From: Actibacterium mucosum KCTC 23349
GTDB lineage: Bacteria > Pseudomonadota > Alphaproteobacteria > Rhodobacterales > Rhodobacteraceae
Direction: 5' to 3'
DNA length: 64,000 bases
Assembly: GCF_000647975.1 (NCBI RefSeq)
Contig: NZ_JFKE01000003.1
Coordinates: 62,001 to 126,000, forward strand
Shown here piece after piece: positions 34,949 to 43,608 of this stretch (the first letter of the stretch is position 1; each line of letters begins with the position of its first letter). The notes under the pieces are model-generated. The model searched no databases and had not been told where the DNA came from. It worked only from the letters and a program-made list of their open reading frames with translations. Both the position numbers and the translations under genes were made by a program.

Positions 34949-35023
34949 TCCGGCGTAGCTCAGCGGTAGAGCAGTTGACTGTTAATCAATTGGTCGTAGG
35001 TTCGATCCCTACCGCCGGAGCCA
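34949..35023 (+). tRNA. tRNA-Asn (anticodon GTT)
   Basis: Acceptor stem TCCGGCG/CGCCGGA, anticodon loop CTGTTAA (GTT), T loop TTCGATC and encoded CCA at 35021-35023. The DNA after it is AT-rich and poor in genes, which fits an old integration point, but no repeated copy of the tRNA 3' end was found nearby. Confidence 0.96.
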
Positions 35024-35117
35024 AATCTCTCTGTATTCGTTGATGAATCTGGCGCGGACTAAGATCTATTAACATTCTACTACTTGCTTTCAATGGGCTT
35101 GTGGGGTTGGAATGTAT

Positions 35118-35420
35118 CTATGGATGGCTGTCCGAGCCACACTGCGCACATTGTTCAAAGTAAGCCCCGTCGGGTTCAATAGCCCTGTCGTACCAAGTAC
35201 GTATGTCGCGGGAAGCACAGTTTGGGCATTGTTGAACACGGTCAATTCTTTCGCGACCAAGCATTTGGACGTAGTAGTTGATTATCGCTGCTACTGAGTC
35301 CGCCGCCACAAGCGCGGAACTTTGCCCAGCATTCCGATGGTGTGTTAGCCAATTAACAAGAGGCCAAGCTTTTTCTACTACCGCTTTTAGGTAGGCTCGA
35401 AGTTCGCCGTTTCGTATCAA
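35118..35420 (-). CDS. zinc-ribbon protein or N-terminally truncated remnant
   Basis: 100 residues ending in two paired cysteine knuckles, CPNCASRD and CAQC, the arrangement of a zinc ribbon. The N-terminal part is helical. Only a TTG (35420) can start it, with a stop codon two codons upstream and no other early start, so it may be the tail of a longer lost gene. Base composition is more AT-rich than its neighbours and it lies 95 bp after tRNA-Asn, which hints at acquired DNA. No family recognised. Confidence 0.5.
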   Translation of the reverse strand: MIRNGELRAYLKAVVEKAWPLVNWLTHHRNAGQSSALVAADSVAAIINYYVQMLGRERIDRVQQCPNCASRDIRTWYDRAIEPDGAYFEQCAQCGSDSHP

Positions 35421-35833
35421 TCCTTACTTCTGTTTTTTTGAGTTAAGCATGACCTTTTGACAGGTAATAGCTTAAAAGAGCAGCGCCTCAATGAGACGCG
35501 GCCCCGGCGCGCTCCATGACGCGCACAAGCATCGGGGAACAGGCCGCAAGCTATTCCGCTTCTTCGCATTTTCTTGCCGTCACGGGTGCTTGCACAGGTC
35601 CGCGACGGTCGGTCGAAGATCGGCGGGTAGTACCCACAGGGGCACGCAGAGGCAGGCCACGCGTCTAAGTCTATATCGGCCAGCCCCTTCGCCTGCCAGC
35701 ACGTCTAGGACGCGCTCTTCGGGCGACGCCAACGCCATAGGTTCCGTTTCAATTTGTCACGAAATCCAGGGCGCGCCTTTTCGAAACGTAGTTGGTGTCC
35801 GCTAGCGATTGTTCCAACGTCTGAGCAATTCGA
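35421..35833. other. region without a supported gene
   Basis: No convincing coding frame in either strand. Short open frames exist (for example 35491-35805 on plus), but none has a ribosome-binding site or recognisable motif. It separates the AT-rich zinc-ribbon remnant from the end of the TctA gene and may hold decayed DNA. Confidence 0.5.
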
Positions 35834-37324
35834 CTAGGCTCGGGGGTCGGGTTTGCGACGCCGTGGCCGCAGCAGCAAGACAATGCTCAGCACCGTTGCG
35901 GCGGCCAGAACGGCGCTGATGGGGCGGGTCAGGAACGGTTCGACCGACCCTTCCGACAGGATCAGCCCGCGCCGCAAGCTTTTGTCCAGCAGGTCCCCCA
36001 GGACCAACCCCAACACCAGCGGCGCCATGGGATAGTTCATCTGGCGAAGCACAAAGCCAAGGATACCAAAGGCCAGCATCGTCCACACATCAAAGGGGCG
36101 CGCCGCGATGGCGAAGGCCCCCACCGTGCACAGCACGAAGATCACCGGCAGCAACCGTTCGCGCGGCACCCGCAGCACCGCCAGCAGCGGTGTGGTCAGC
36201 GCCAGCCCGGCCACGGTCATCGTGGCGGCGGCCAGCACGATGGCGGCAACCACGCCGTACACCAGTTCGGCGCTGACGATCATGATCATAGGGCCGGGCT
36301 GAATGCCGTGGATCACCAGCGCCGCCAACAACACCGCCGACGGGGCCGAGCCGGGGATGGCCAGCGTCAGCACTGGGATGATCGCGCCGGGTACAGCCGC
36401 CGAATTGCCGGTTTCGGCGGCGATCAGCCCCTCGGTTGAGCCGCGCCCAAACAGCTCTTTCGCGCGGCTCAGGCGCTTGGCGATGGCATAGGACACCCAG
36501 GCGCCGATGTCCTCGCCCACGCCGGGGATCAGCCCCATGACGGTGCCCGCGATGCCCGAGCGCGCCATCGTGCCCGCATTGTTCACCACATCGCGCACCT
36601 TGGGCAGCAACCGGCCGGTGTTTTGCGACATTTCCGGCGCTTTGGTTGACGAGATGCCCGACAGGATCTCGACCAACCCGAACGCGCCGACCATCGCCGG
36701 GATCAGGCTGATCCCGCCGGTCAGGTCATGGATACCGAACGAAAACCGGGAATAGGCAAAGACCTGTTCCTGCCCGATCATCGCAAAGGTCAGCCCAAGG
36801 AACCCGGCGATCCAGCCTTTCAGCGGATCGTCCAGCGCGGTCAGGTGGCCCGAGATGACAACCCCGAAAAACGCCAACCAGAAGAACTCGAACGAGCCGA
36901 AGTTCAGCGCGTAATCGGCCAAAATAGGCGCGGTGAACAGCAGCAGGACAACACCGACAAGCGTGCCAAAGAACGACCCGACCGTGGCCAGCGCCAGCGC
37001 CTCACGCGCGCGGGCTTGGCGCGCCAGCGGATAGCCATCCAGCGCCGTGGCCGCGCTGGCCGGTGTGCCGGGCATGTTCAGGATGATGGCGGTGCGGCTG
37101 CCGCCATAGATCGCCCCGACATACAGCCCCAACAGCGCGGTGATCGCCGTGGCGCTGTCCATGTGGAAGGTTAGCGGCGTCAGCAGCGCCAGCCCCATGG
37201 TCACCGTCAGCCCCGGCAACATACCGATCACGATGCCAAGCAGCGTGGACCAGACCGTGACGAATAACAGGTTCAGGGCAAGCGCATCAGAGAACCCGGC
37301 GAGGATGGCGGAAAGCTCGGGCAC
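35834..37324 (-). CDS. tctA: tripartite tricarboxylate transporter large permease TctA
   Basis: 496 residues with about twelve membrane helices. The family motif GMLPGLTVTMGLALLTPLTF near residue 38 and a second copy LIPGVGEDIGAW near residue 260 form the two-fold substrate site. GTG start at 37324. It imports an organic acid with a proton or sodium gradient, using TctC as periplasmic receptor. Last gene of the operon. Confidence 0.94.
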   Translation of the reverse strand: MPELSAILAGFSDALALNLLFVTVWSTLLGIVIGMLPGLTVTMGLALLTPLTFHMDSATAITALLGLYVGAIYGGSRTAIILNMPGTPASAATALDGYPLARQARAREALALATVGSFFGTLVGVVLLLFTAPILADYALNFGSFEFFWLAFFGVVISGHLTALDDPLKGWIAGFLGLTFAMIGQEQVFAYSRFSFGIHDLTGGISLIPAMVGAFGLVEILSGISSTKAPEMSQNTGRLLPKVRDVVNNAGTMARSGIAGTVMGLIPGVGEDIGAWVSYAIAKRLSRAKELFGRGSTEGLIAAETGNSAAVPGAIIPVLTLAIPGSAPSAVLLAALVIHGIQPGPMIMIVSAELVYGVVAAIVLAAATMTVAGLALTTPLLAVLRVPRERLLPVIFVLCTVGAFAIAARPFDVWTMLAFGILGFVLRQMNYPMAPLVLGLVLGDLLDKSLRRGLILSEGSVEPFLTRPISAVLAAATVLSIVLLLRPRRRKPDPRA

Positions 37325-37330
37325 GGGCGG

Positions 37331-37834
37331 TCAGGACAGCTGTATCAAGAACAAGGTCTCGAACAGGAACCTTGTGCCCAAACTGGTCACCACGCCCAGC
37401 ACAATGGCGACAATCACCGACCGGACCACCCCCTTGGTGCGGTTCTGGGAGTTTAGCCCAATCTCGAACACCAAAACAAAGGCGGTGACAAACAGGAACG
37501 TTGCTACAAGGTAGGGTGTGTTGCCGAACAAAACCGCGCCGTAAATCACGGTCAGAACCACCGCAGCACCGGCGCGCCGGCGGCTTTGCGGGGCGCCGAA
37601 CACGTTTTGCCAGAACGTGGTTGTCTGGGCCCCGTCGCGCCCGCGGCGCAGGGCCAGAATGGCGCCGGATACCGCCAGCGCCACACCCAAAAGCCCTGGC
37701 GTCAGGCCGGGGGCCTGATAGACCGGCGCGCCCTGATCCTCGAACCGGGGCATGAGCCACGACCCCCAGACGACGAGGCAGCCCAGCCCCACAAAGACCA
37801 GGCCCGAAATCCTGTCCAATGCACCGTTTGTCAT
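37331..37834 (-). CDS. tctB: tripartite tricarboxylate transporter small permease TctB
   Basis: 167 residues with four membrane helices, the size and pattern of TctB (DUF1468). ATG at 37834 has GGAGG six bases upstream; a GTG two codons earlier is possible. It lies between tctC and tctA, 6 bp before tctA. Confidence 0.9.
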   Translation of the reverse strand: MTNGALDRISGLVFVGLGCLVVWGSWLMPRFEDQGAPVYQAPGLTPGLLGVALAVSGAILALRRGRDGAQTTTFWQNVFGAPQSRRRAGAAVVLTVIYGAVLFGNTPYLVATFLFVTAFVLVFEIGLNSQNRTKGVVRSVIVAIVLGVVTSLGTRFLFETLFLIQLS

Positions 37835-37852
37835 CCTCACCTCCGGTTCCGG

Positions 37853-37876
37853 GGGCCGCCCCTGCCGGGACGGCCC
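37853..37876 (-). promoter_or_regulatory. hairpin between tctC and tctB
   Basis: GGGCCG (37853-37858) and CGGCCC (37871-37876) with an inner CCC/GGG pair. There is no T-run. Its place after the binding-protein gene resembles the livK-livH hairpin and would let tctC be expressed above the membrane genes. Confidence 0.4.
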
Positions 37877-37883
37877 GATGGTA

Positions 37884-38870
37884 TTACGGCCGCGGAATAC
37901 CCAGCGTGTCGGGGCTGGCGGTCGAGGCGCCGCTATCGTGCAGCAGCCAGGCGTTCAGCTGAATCGACGGCCAGACCTTGTCTTGCGCCTCGTCGCCGGC
38001 ATGCACCGTCAGGATCGAGCCGCGCTGTTTGGTATAATCCTTCAGCGCCTGCGAGTTTTGCAAGCCGGCCCAGGCGGCCTCGATCTTGGCCGCCACATCG
38101 TCCGGCACGTCACCCGGCACGAAGACACCGAAATAGATCGGGGCCAGGGCAAGGTCTGGCAGCGCCGAGGACACCGATGGAACCACGCCCACGCCCGGGA
38201 CGTCAACGTCGGCATCCGACAAGATCGCGATGGGTTTCAGCTTGCCGGCGCGCAGCATGTCGACCTGCTCGGAGATCAGCTGCGTGGTCACATCGGTTTC
38301 GCCTGACACGGTCGACAGAACCGCCGCCGCCCCGCCATCATAGCCGGCGTGGATATAGTCGCCGCTCACCGCGCGCGACAGGCTTTCGATGGCCGAGTGC
38401 CCGGCTGAGTTCACGCCCGAGGTGGCAACCTTCAGCCCCCCTGCCTTCAGCGCCGTAAGAAACCCGTCCAGGTCATTGATATCCGAGCTTGCAGGCACCG
38501 AGATGATGCTGGCCAGCGCCGAATTCAGGTACAGGTCCCAGTCCTTGATCGACGTGTCCATCTTGCCGGTCACCGCATAGGTGCCCAGGTCCTTTGCGGC
38601 ACCGGCCGTCCAGGTATAGCCGTCATGCGGCGCGTCCCAGGCCGCTTTGGACCCGATCGAGCCCGAGGCGCCGGTCTGGTTGATCACCACGATCTTCTGG
38701 CCCAGCGCATCGGCCATTTCGGCCGCGACCACGCGGGTCACCTGATCGGTGGCGCCGCCGGCACCCCAAGGCACGATCAGCTGAATGGGTTTCTCGGGCC
38801 AATCGGCAAGCGCCGACGTGGCCACGGTTGCCGCGGCAATGGCGCCGAGCAGAATTCCGGTTAGTTTCAT
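37884..38870 (-). CDS. tctC: tripartite tricarboxylate transporter substrate-binding protein TctC
   Basis: 328 residues. Signal peptide of about 22 residues (MKLTGILLGAIAAATVATSALA). The mature start DWPEKPIQLIVPWGAGGATDQV is the hallmark of the Bug/TctC receptors. GGAGG upstream and an ATGA overlap with the dehydrogenase before it. Ligands of the family range from citrate to aromatic and sugar acids; none can be named. Confidence 0.93.
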   Translation of the reverse strand: MKLTGILLGAIAAATVATSALADWPEKPIQLIVPWGAGGATDQVTRVVAAEMADALGQKIVVINQTGASGSIGSKAAWDAPHDGYTWTAGAAKDLGTYAVTGKMDTSIKDWDLYLNSALASIISVPASSDINDLDGFLTALKAGGLKVATSGVNSAGHSAIESLSRAVSGDYIHAGYDGGAAAVLSTVSGETDVTTQLISEQVDMLRAGKLKPIAILSDADVDVPGVGVVPSVSSALPDLALAPIYFGVFVPGDVPDDVAAKIEAAWAGLQNSQALKDYTKQRGSILTVHAGDEAQDKVWPSIQLNAWLLHDSGASTASPDTLGIPRP

Positions 38871-39898
38871 TGTTTCCTCCCAAGTCCTGTTTGCGTCCGC
38901 TTCGTGTCGGCCATTGCCTGCGCCTCGAATGCCAGCCTCGTGACCGTCAGCGTGTGACGTTGTGGGCAGGCTTTTTCGGTTCGGTTCAAAACGTCGTCGC
39001 GTAAATTCGCGAAATAGGGCGTGCCGGCCTCGCGCGCGTCGAACCGCGTGCAGGTGTCGCCATTGACCAGAAACACGTGATCCGTGCCGGGCTGGCCGGC
39101 CACATCCATGTATTTGCGCAGCTCGATATACCCTTCGGTGCCCACCAGCGTCAGGCGCCCGTCGCCCCAGTTCGGGGCGGCATCAGGGGTGAACCAGTCC
39201 AGCCGGACATAGCCGCGCACATCGCCAGCCATCAGGTTCATCTCGCCGAAATCCTGGAAATCGGGGTGATCGGGGGTCGCCAGGTTATCGACCGTGGCAA
39301 AGGTGATCTGCGCGGAGTCGGACTGGCTGAAATGCAGGAACTGGTCGATCTGATGCGTGCCGATATCGCCCAGGATGCCGCCATATTCGGGCGGGGTCCA
39401 AAACCAGTCGGGTCGCATATGGGCGTTCAGCCGGTGCGGGCACTGGCTTAGAATATGGATCAGCTTGCCGATCCGCCCCTCATCCAGCAATTGCTTGGCC
39501 AGGGTGGTGGATGGCACTTCGAACCGTTCGGAAAAGTCCACCGACCAAATGCGCCCGGTCTGCGCGATCTTGGCCTCGATCCGGTCCAGCTCGGCCACGG
39601 TCAGGCAGCCCGGCTTGTCCAGCATCACATCCTTGCCCGCCGACATCGCCATCAACGCCAGATCGGCCCGGTCCGCAGGCGCTGTCGCGATCAGAACCAA
39701 CGGGATATCGGGGTCGTGCAAAATGGCGTCCAGCGTCTTTTCAGGCACGTCAGGAAAGCGTTTCTTGAACCCCGCATAAGGGTGCGGCCGCCCAAGTGTC
39801 CAATACCCGGCGAAGTCACAGCCGGCATCTATCATACCCTGCGCCATGCCGAAAATATGGCGGTGATCCAGGCCCAGGGCGGCAAAACGCAAACTCAT
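38867..39898 (-). CDS. Gfo/Idh/MocA family oxidoreductase
   Basis: 343 residues with an N-terminal NAD-binding Rossmann fold and the C-terminal alpha/beta dimerisation domain. The conserved lysine motif appears as GKDVMLDKPGCLT near residue 95 (family EKP replaced by DKP). GGILGDIGTHQIDQFLHF is the substrate-side histidine motif. It would oxidise a polyol, sugar or sugar acid. Coupled to the second dehydrogenase by ATGA overlaps and followed by the transporter. Confidence 0.9.
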   Translation of the reverse strand: MSLRFAALGLDHRHIFGMAQGMIDAGCDFAGYWTLGRPHPYAGFKKRFPDVPEKTLDAILHDPDIPLVLIATAPADRADLALMAMSAGKDVMLDKPGCLTVAELDRIEAKIAQTGRIWSVDFSERFEVPSTTLAKQLLDEGRIGKLIHILSQCPHRLNAHMRPDWFWTPPEYGGILGDIGTHQIDQFLHFSQSDSAQITFATVDNLATPDHPDFQDFGEMNLMAGDVRGYVRLDWFTPDAAPNWGDGRLTLVGTEGYIELRKYMDVAGQPGTDHVFLVNGDTCTRFDAREAGTPYFANLRDDVLNRTEKACPQRHTLTVTRLAFEAQAMADTKRTQTGLGRKQ

Positions 39899-40929
39899 GC
39901 CTCGGCCTCCACCTGCGCGATTGCCCTGGTGCGGGCCGACCGTTCGATCGCGTCGATCAACCGGTGCACCCGCAGCGCGTCCCGGCCCGACACCCGCGGC
40001 GCCTGCCCAGCCTGCACCCGTGCGGCGAAATCCGTAATCAGGTCGCGGTGCCAGTCACACGGAAAGTCCATCGGATCGCCCCCGCCCCCGGTCCCCGTCA
40101 CCTCGCCCACGGTTTCGGTCTGCCCGTTGCGCCAATGCAGCGTCAGCGCACCGGCCTCCAGCTTCAGCGCAACATGCGTGCATTCCAGTTCCAGCGTTTC
40201 CGCCCCACCCGGATAGGCCGCGGTTGTTGCCACGACCGAGCCCACCGCGCCGTTCTCAAACCGCAGCCCGGCGGCGGCGAAATCCTCGGTCTCCATTTGA
40301 TGCAGCGGCGTTTTCCCGGTCAGGGCCATAACTTCAGCGACCGGCCCGGCAAGGCTGAGCATCAGGTCCAGCACGTGGATCGCCTGGGTGATCAGAACAC
40401 CGCCGCCATCCATGTCCAGCGTGCCGCGACCCGGCGTGTCATAATACCCCTGATCGCGCCACCACGGCAGACTAACGCGCGCCATCAGCACCTTGCCCGC
40501 CCGCCCCGAGGCCATCAGATCGGCCAATGCTTCGGCGCCGGCGCGATAGCGGTGCTGCAACACGATCCCCAGCGGAACCCCAAAACCCTCGCAGGTTTCC
40601 ACCAGCGCCTTGGCGCGCGCCAGGTCACGCTCCACCGGTTTTTCCATCAAGATCGCCTTGCCCGCCGCGCCAAGTGTTTGCACAAGTTCAGCCCGCGCGT
40701 TGGGCGGGGTGATCACAATCACCACCTGGGCGTCGCTGTTGGCCACGGCCTGCAAGCTGTCGAAGGCTGGCCACCCGGTTTCGGCGGCCATAGCCGCGCG
40801 GCGGCTTTCGGACCGGCTGTAAAGGCCCACCACCTCGATCTGATCGGCCAGCAGTTTCAACGCAGCCAGATGCGGTTTCGAGGCCATCCCCAACCCGATC
40901 ACAGCCAGCTTTATGGGTGTATTGCACAC
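39895..40929 (-). CDS. Gfo/Idh/MocA family oxidoreductase
   Basis: 344 residues. KLAVIGLGMASKPH is the dinucleotide motif and GKAILMEKPVERDL carries the canonical EKP lysine; GGGVLITQAIHVLDLML is the histidine helix. Start is GTG at 40929 with AGGAGG seven bases upstream. A paralogue of the next gene; two such enzymes in a row suggest two oxidation steps or a heteromeric enzyme in the same catabolic path. Confidence 0.9.
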   Translation of the reverse strand: MCNTPIKLAVIGLGMASKPHLAALKLLADQIEVVGLYSRSESRRAAMAAETGWPAFDSLQAVANSDAQVVIVITPPNARAELVQTLGAAGKAILMEKPVERDLARAKALVETCEGFGVPLGIVLQHRYRAGAEALADLMASGRAGKVLMARVSLPWWRDQGYYDTPGRGTLDMDGGGVLITQAIHVLDLMLSLAGPVAEVMALTGKTPLHQMETEDFAAAGLRFENGAVGSVVATTAAYPGGAETLELECTHVALKLEAGALTLHWRNGQTETVGEVTGTGGGGDPMDFPCDWHRDLITDFAARVQAGQAPRVSGRDALRVHRLIDAIERSARTRAIAQVEAEA

Positions 40930-40986
40930 AATCGGCCTCCTGCTACCGATGGATCGAACGATGGGTTACCGGTGCCGCGCACCGGG

Positions 40987-41694
40987 TCATTGCGGTGCCG
41001 GAACGGCCACTAGGGCGGCGTTCACGTGCTTTGTGATCAGCGCTTTGGCCAGCTCGACGTCGCCGTCACGGATGGCATCCAACAGCGCCAGATGCGCGTT
41101 GAAGGCAACGTTGTTGCGCTTGTGCCGGTCTCGCGACAGCATGAACCGAACCCGGTCGGTGTGCCCCTTTACCGAATGCACCAACCGCCACGCTGTCGGC
41201 AGGCCGGCCAGATCGGCAAGGGCGGCGTGGAACCGCTCGTCCTGTGTAAAAAACTCCAGATGGTCGTCATGGCTGACGGCAACGCTTTGCAGCGCGATGA
41301 TCGAGTCCAGCGGCCGCAGATCGGGCGGGTCAGCCGCAAGGATGGCCACCACCTCGCGCTCCAGCGCCCGGCGGATCACCGTCCCCTCGCGCGCCCGCGC
41401 TTCGTCCAGCGGCGCAACCAGCGTGCCGGCCTTGCTGCGCGATTCGATCAACCCATCTTCGATCAGTTGCTGATAGGCCTCGCGGACGGGTGTGCGGCTG
41501 ACACCCAATTGCGCGCTAAGCTCGGTTTCGTTGATCGGATCGTTGGGGCGCAGGCGGTCCTGGATGATGCCCAGACGCACGATTTCATAAACTTGCGGCC
41601 CCAGCGGCCTCGATCGGTCAATGGTGCCAAGCGCACTGAAATCTGTCTGTGGTCCCACCACGGTTTCACCCGTTCGTGTCTTTGAGTTCTGCAT
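40987..41694 (-). CDS. GntR family regulator, FCD subfamily
   Basis: 235 residues from the ATG at 41694. The winged helix-turn-helix reads ETELSAQLGVSRTPVREAYQQL. The C-terminal domain is the all-helical FCD type with metal-binding Asp/His residues (DERFHAALADLAG). First gene of the operon with the dehydrogenases and TctCBA, which it probably represses until the substrate is present. Confidence 0.92.
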   Translation of the reverse strand: MQNSKTRTGETVVGPQTDFSALGTIDRSRPLGPQVYEIVRLGIIQDRLRPNDPINETELSAQLGVSRTPVREAYQQLIEDGLIESRSKAGTLVAPLDEARAREGTVIRRALEREVVAILAADPPDLRPLDSIIALQSVAVSHDDHLEFFTQDERFHAALADLAGLPTAWRLVHSVKGHTDRVRFMLSRDRHKRNNVAFNAHLALLDAIRDGDVELAKALITKHVNAALVAVPAPQ

Positions 41695-41725
41695 GCCTGC
41701 CGCCTGTTTCAGATTCGCTGGAATA

Positions 41726-41737
41726 CTTGCATACAAG
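41726..41737. promoter_or_regulatory. candidate GntR operator
   Basis: CTTG-CATA-CAAG, a 12-bp dyad 32 bp upstream of the GntR start. It matches the TTGTATGCAA-like sites of FCD regulators. A partial ACAAGT copy follows within 20 bp. Confidence 0.45.
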
Positions 41738-42407
41738 AACACAAATACACAAGTACCCCTGCCCAACTCATGGATCGAAACGTGTAAGGCCCTGTGAACA
41801 TGGGACTTTCTGACCCGGCGGCTGGCGGGCAACGAGCAGATTGCGGCGTGGAATTGACCATTATAGGGCCCGCCCCCGGGGTAGGCATCTGCGCCACGCC
41901 CAGAGACCCGACCACTCAATGGAACCAACCCGGCGCATTTCCCGGCTTCGCTTCGCTCGTGCGGCGCGCTCGCTGCTGCGGCGCAGCCAATGAAGCGAGA
42001 GAGGTCATTCAAAGAATTGATGACCGGCCATGTTCGTACCGCGCATTTGCTCTATGTCACCAGAAACATCGCGAGGCAGAGTTTTGCCGCCCAATGACCA
42101 ATATGCGAGCGTGGCGCGGGGCGCCTTCTATGGTCATGTACAATCCCCAAAAGCCCTGTTCGTCGATTCCGACCACAACGCAGAATGGCCCGCGCCTGAC
42201 GGTGACCGGCACCAGATGTTTGCCGTGCTTGTCGATGCCTGTGTGATCAAGAGCGAACCTGTATCGCCTCGGCGCGGGTTCGAAAACGCTCTATGAGGTA
42301 CGTCCGAAACGATCCTTTCACCTGCTGCGGAACATCTTCGCGCAATAGAAGGCACCATGCGAAAAAAGGGCGATCGCAGCAGGTTTGGTGGGACCTGCGC
42401 CTGCTGG
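41738..42407. other. long region without a supported gene
   Basis: It should carry the GntR operon promoter at its left end. The one clear structure is an inverted repeat at 42003-42025: GGTCAT-t-CAA then TTG-ATGACC around a 4-base centre. Open frames such as 42030-42296 (plus) have no recognisable motif. Parts look like decayed coding sequence. Confidence 0.45.
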
Positions 42408-42755
42408 TTATTTGTCGTGCTTTACATACCAGTCGTGCATGCACATGAACATATCGGTCAGATCCAAGGCCTTTTGCGTGGCGGAATACTCCACTCTGGG
42501 AGGCACTTCCGCGTAGACCTTTCGTTTCACCAACCCGTCCTTTTCCAACGCGCGCAACTGGTTCGTCAGCATCGTCTGCGTAATGTCGCCACACAGCCGC
42601 CGAAGCGCGTTGAAGCGCTTCATCCCCTGAAAAATCAATATCTGCAAAATGATCAGTTTCCATTTGCCACCGATCAGTTTGGCAATGTTCGGCATGGGGC
42701 AACCGGCGGCTTGCACCAGTCTTTCTTGATGCGTGATATCGTCGATTTTGCTCAC
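42408..42755 (-). CDS. HxlR family transcriptional regulator
   Basis: 115 residues, typical size. The sequence AAGCPMPNIAKLIGGKWKLIIL is the family start, with a Cys at residue 19 in the place where YodB/HypR-type members sense quinones or disulfide stress. The wing region LTNQLRALEKDGLVKRKVYAEVPPRVEYSAT is complete. Start is GTG at 42755. Divergent from the DUF899 gene with a strong palindrome in between. Confidence 0.9.
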   Translation of the reverse strand: MSKIDDITHQERLVQAAGCPMPNIAKLIGGKWKLIILQILIFQGMKRFNALRRLCGDITQTMLTNQLRALEKDGLVKRKVYAEVPPRVEYSATQKALDLTDMFMCMHDWYVKHDK

Positions 42756-42781
42756 TAAATTCAGACCCTTGCGTCGTATTC

Positions 42782-42799
42782 AGTATTATTTTTAATACT
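42782..42799. promoter_or_regulatory. AT-rich palindrome between HxlR and DUF899 genes
   Basis: AGTATTA-TTTT-TAATACT, a perfect 7-4-7 dyad, followed by related AGTAT/ATACT half-sites up to 42815. It sits 27 bp from the HxlR start, as expected for an autoregulatory operator that also controls the divergent genes. Confidence 0.55.
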
Positions 42800-42903
42800 A
42801 TATACAATTATACTGCCTACTTGTCCAATCAGAGTGCCGATCGCTAATTTGCAAATCAATTGGTGAAACGCTCGACATTGTGTCGACGAACTCAGGACAT
42901 GAC

Positions 42904-43608
42904 ATGACCCAAGCAAACATCGGAACACGCGAAGATTGGCTCGAAGCGCGGCTGGCCCTGTTGGAGAAGGAAAAGGCGCACACCCGACAAAAGGATGACC
43001 TTTCGGCAGCGCGCAGGGCCCTGCCATGGGTTCCTCTAGATAAAGAGTACGCCTTTGACACAGAAAAAGGGGAGGCGACGCTGCTGGACCTGTTCGGGGA
43101 CAAAAGCCAGTTGATCGTCTACCACTTCATGTTCGGGCCCGAGTGGCAGGAGGGCTGCAAGAGTTGCTCGTTCTGGGCCGACAGCTTCAATGGTCTCGAA
43201 CCACATCTGAACGGGCGCGACATTGCGTTTGTCGCTATATCCCGCGCGCCCTTGGCGCAGCTGTTGCCGTTCAAGAGCCGTATGGGATGGCAATTCAACT
43301 GGGTCTCGTCGTTCAAGAACAGCTTCAACGCCGATTTCGACGTCAGCTTCGGCTCGGATCACCGCGCAGAAGAACCGGTGCGGTACAATTTCAAGGACAA
43401 CGCGATTTACCCGATGGACGAGGCGCATGGCACCAGCGTCTTTGCTCGCGATGATGCTGGCACTGTTTTCCACACCTACTCTACTTATGGCCGCGGGCTA
43501 GACATCACAAACGCGGCATACAGCTACATCGACATGACACCGGCGGGTCGCAACGAACCGACCGAGGGCAACCCGATGGCGTGGGTGAAGCACCATGACG
43601 ACTACTGA
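42904..43608 (+). CDS. DUF899 thioredoxin-like protein
   Basis: 234 residues from the ATG at 42904. YHFMFGPEWQEGCKSCSFWAD is the DUF899 signature with a CxxC pair, and the rest follows an AhpC/TSA-like fold (AISRAPLAQLLPFKSRMGW). Probably a disulfide or peroxide-linked redox protein of unknown substrate. Overlaps DUF2182 by 14 bp. Confidence 0.87.
   Translation: MTQANIGTREDWLEARLALLEKEKAHTRQKDDLSAARRALPWVPLDKEYAFDTEKGEATLLDLFGDKSQLIVYHFMFGPEWQEGCKSCSFWADSFNGLEPHLNGRDIAFVAISRAPLAQLLPFKSRMGWQFNWVSSFKNSFNADFDVSFGSDHRAEEPVRYNFKDNAIYPMDEAHGTSVFARDDAGTVFHTYSTYGRGLDITNAAYSYIDMTPAGRNEPTEGNPMAWVKHHDDY

Noticed and set aside
34949-35833. Active genomic island with att sites at tRNA-Asn
   Set aside because: No integrase and no second copy of the tRNA 3' end were found in the window.
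42247-42807. 186-residue minus-strand frame overlapping the HxlR gene
   Set aside because: It is a shifted frame of HxlR extended into the gene-free region; the HxlR frame carries the family motifs.
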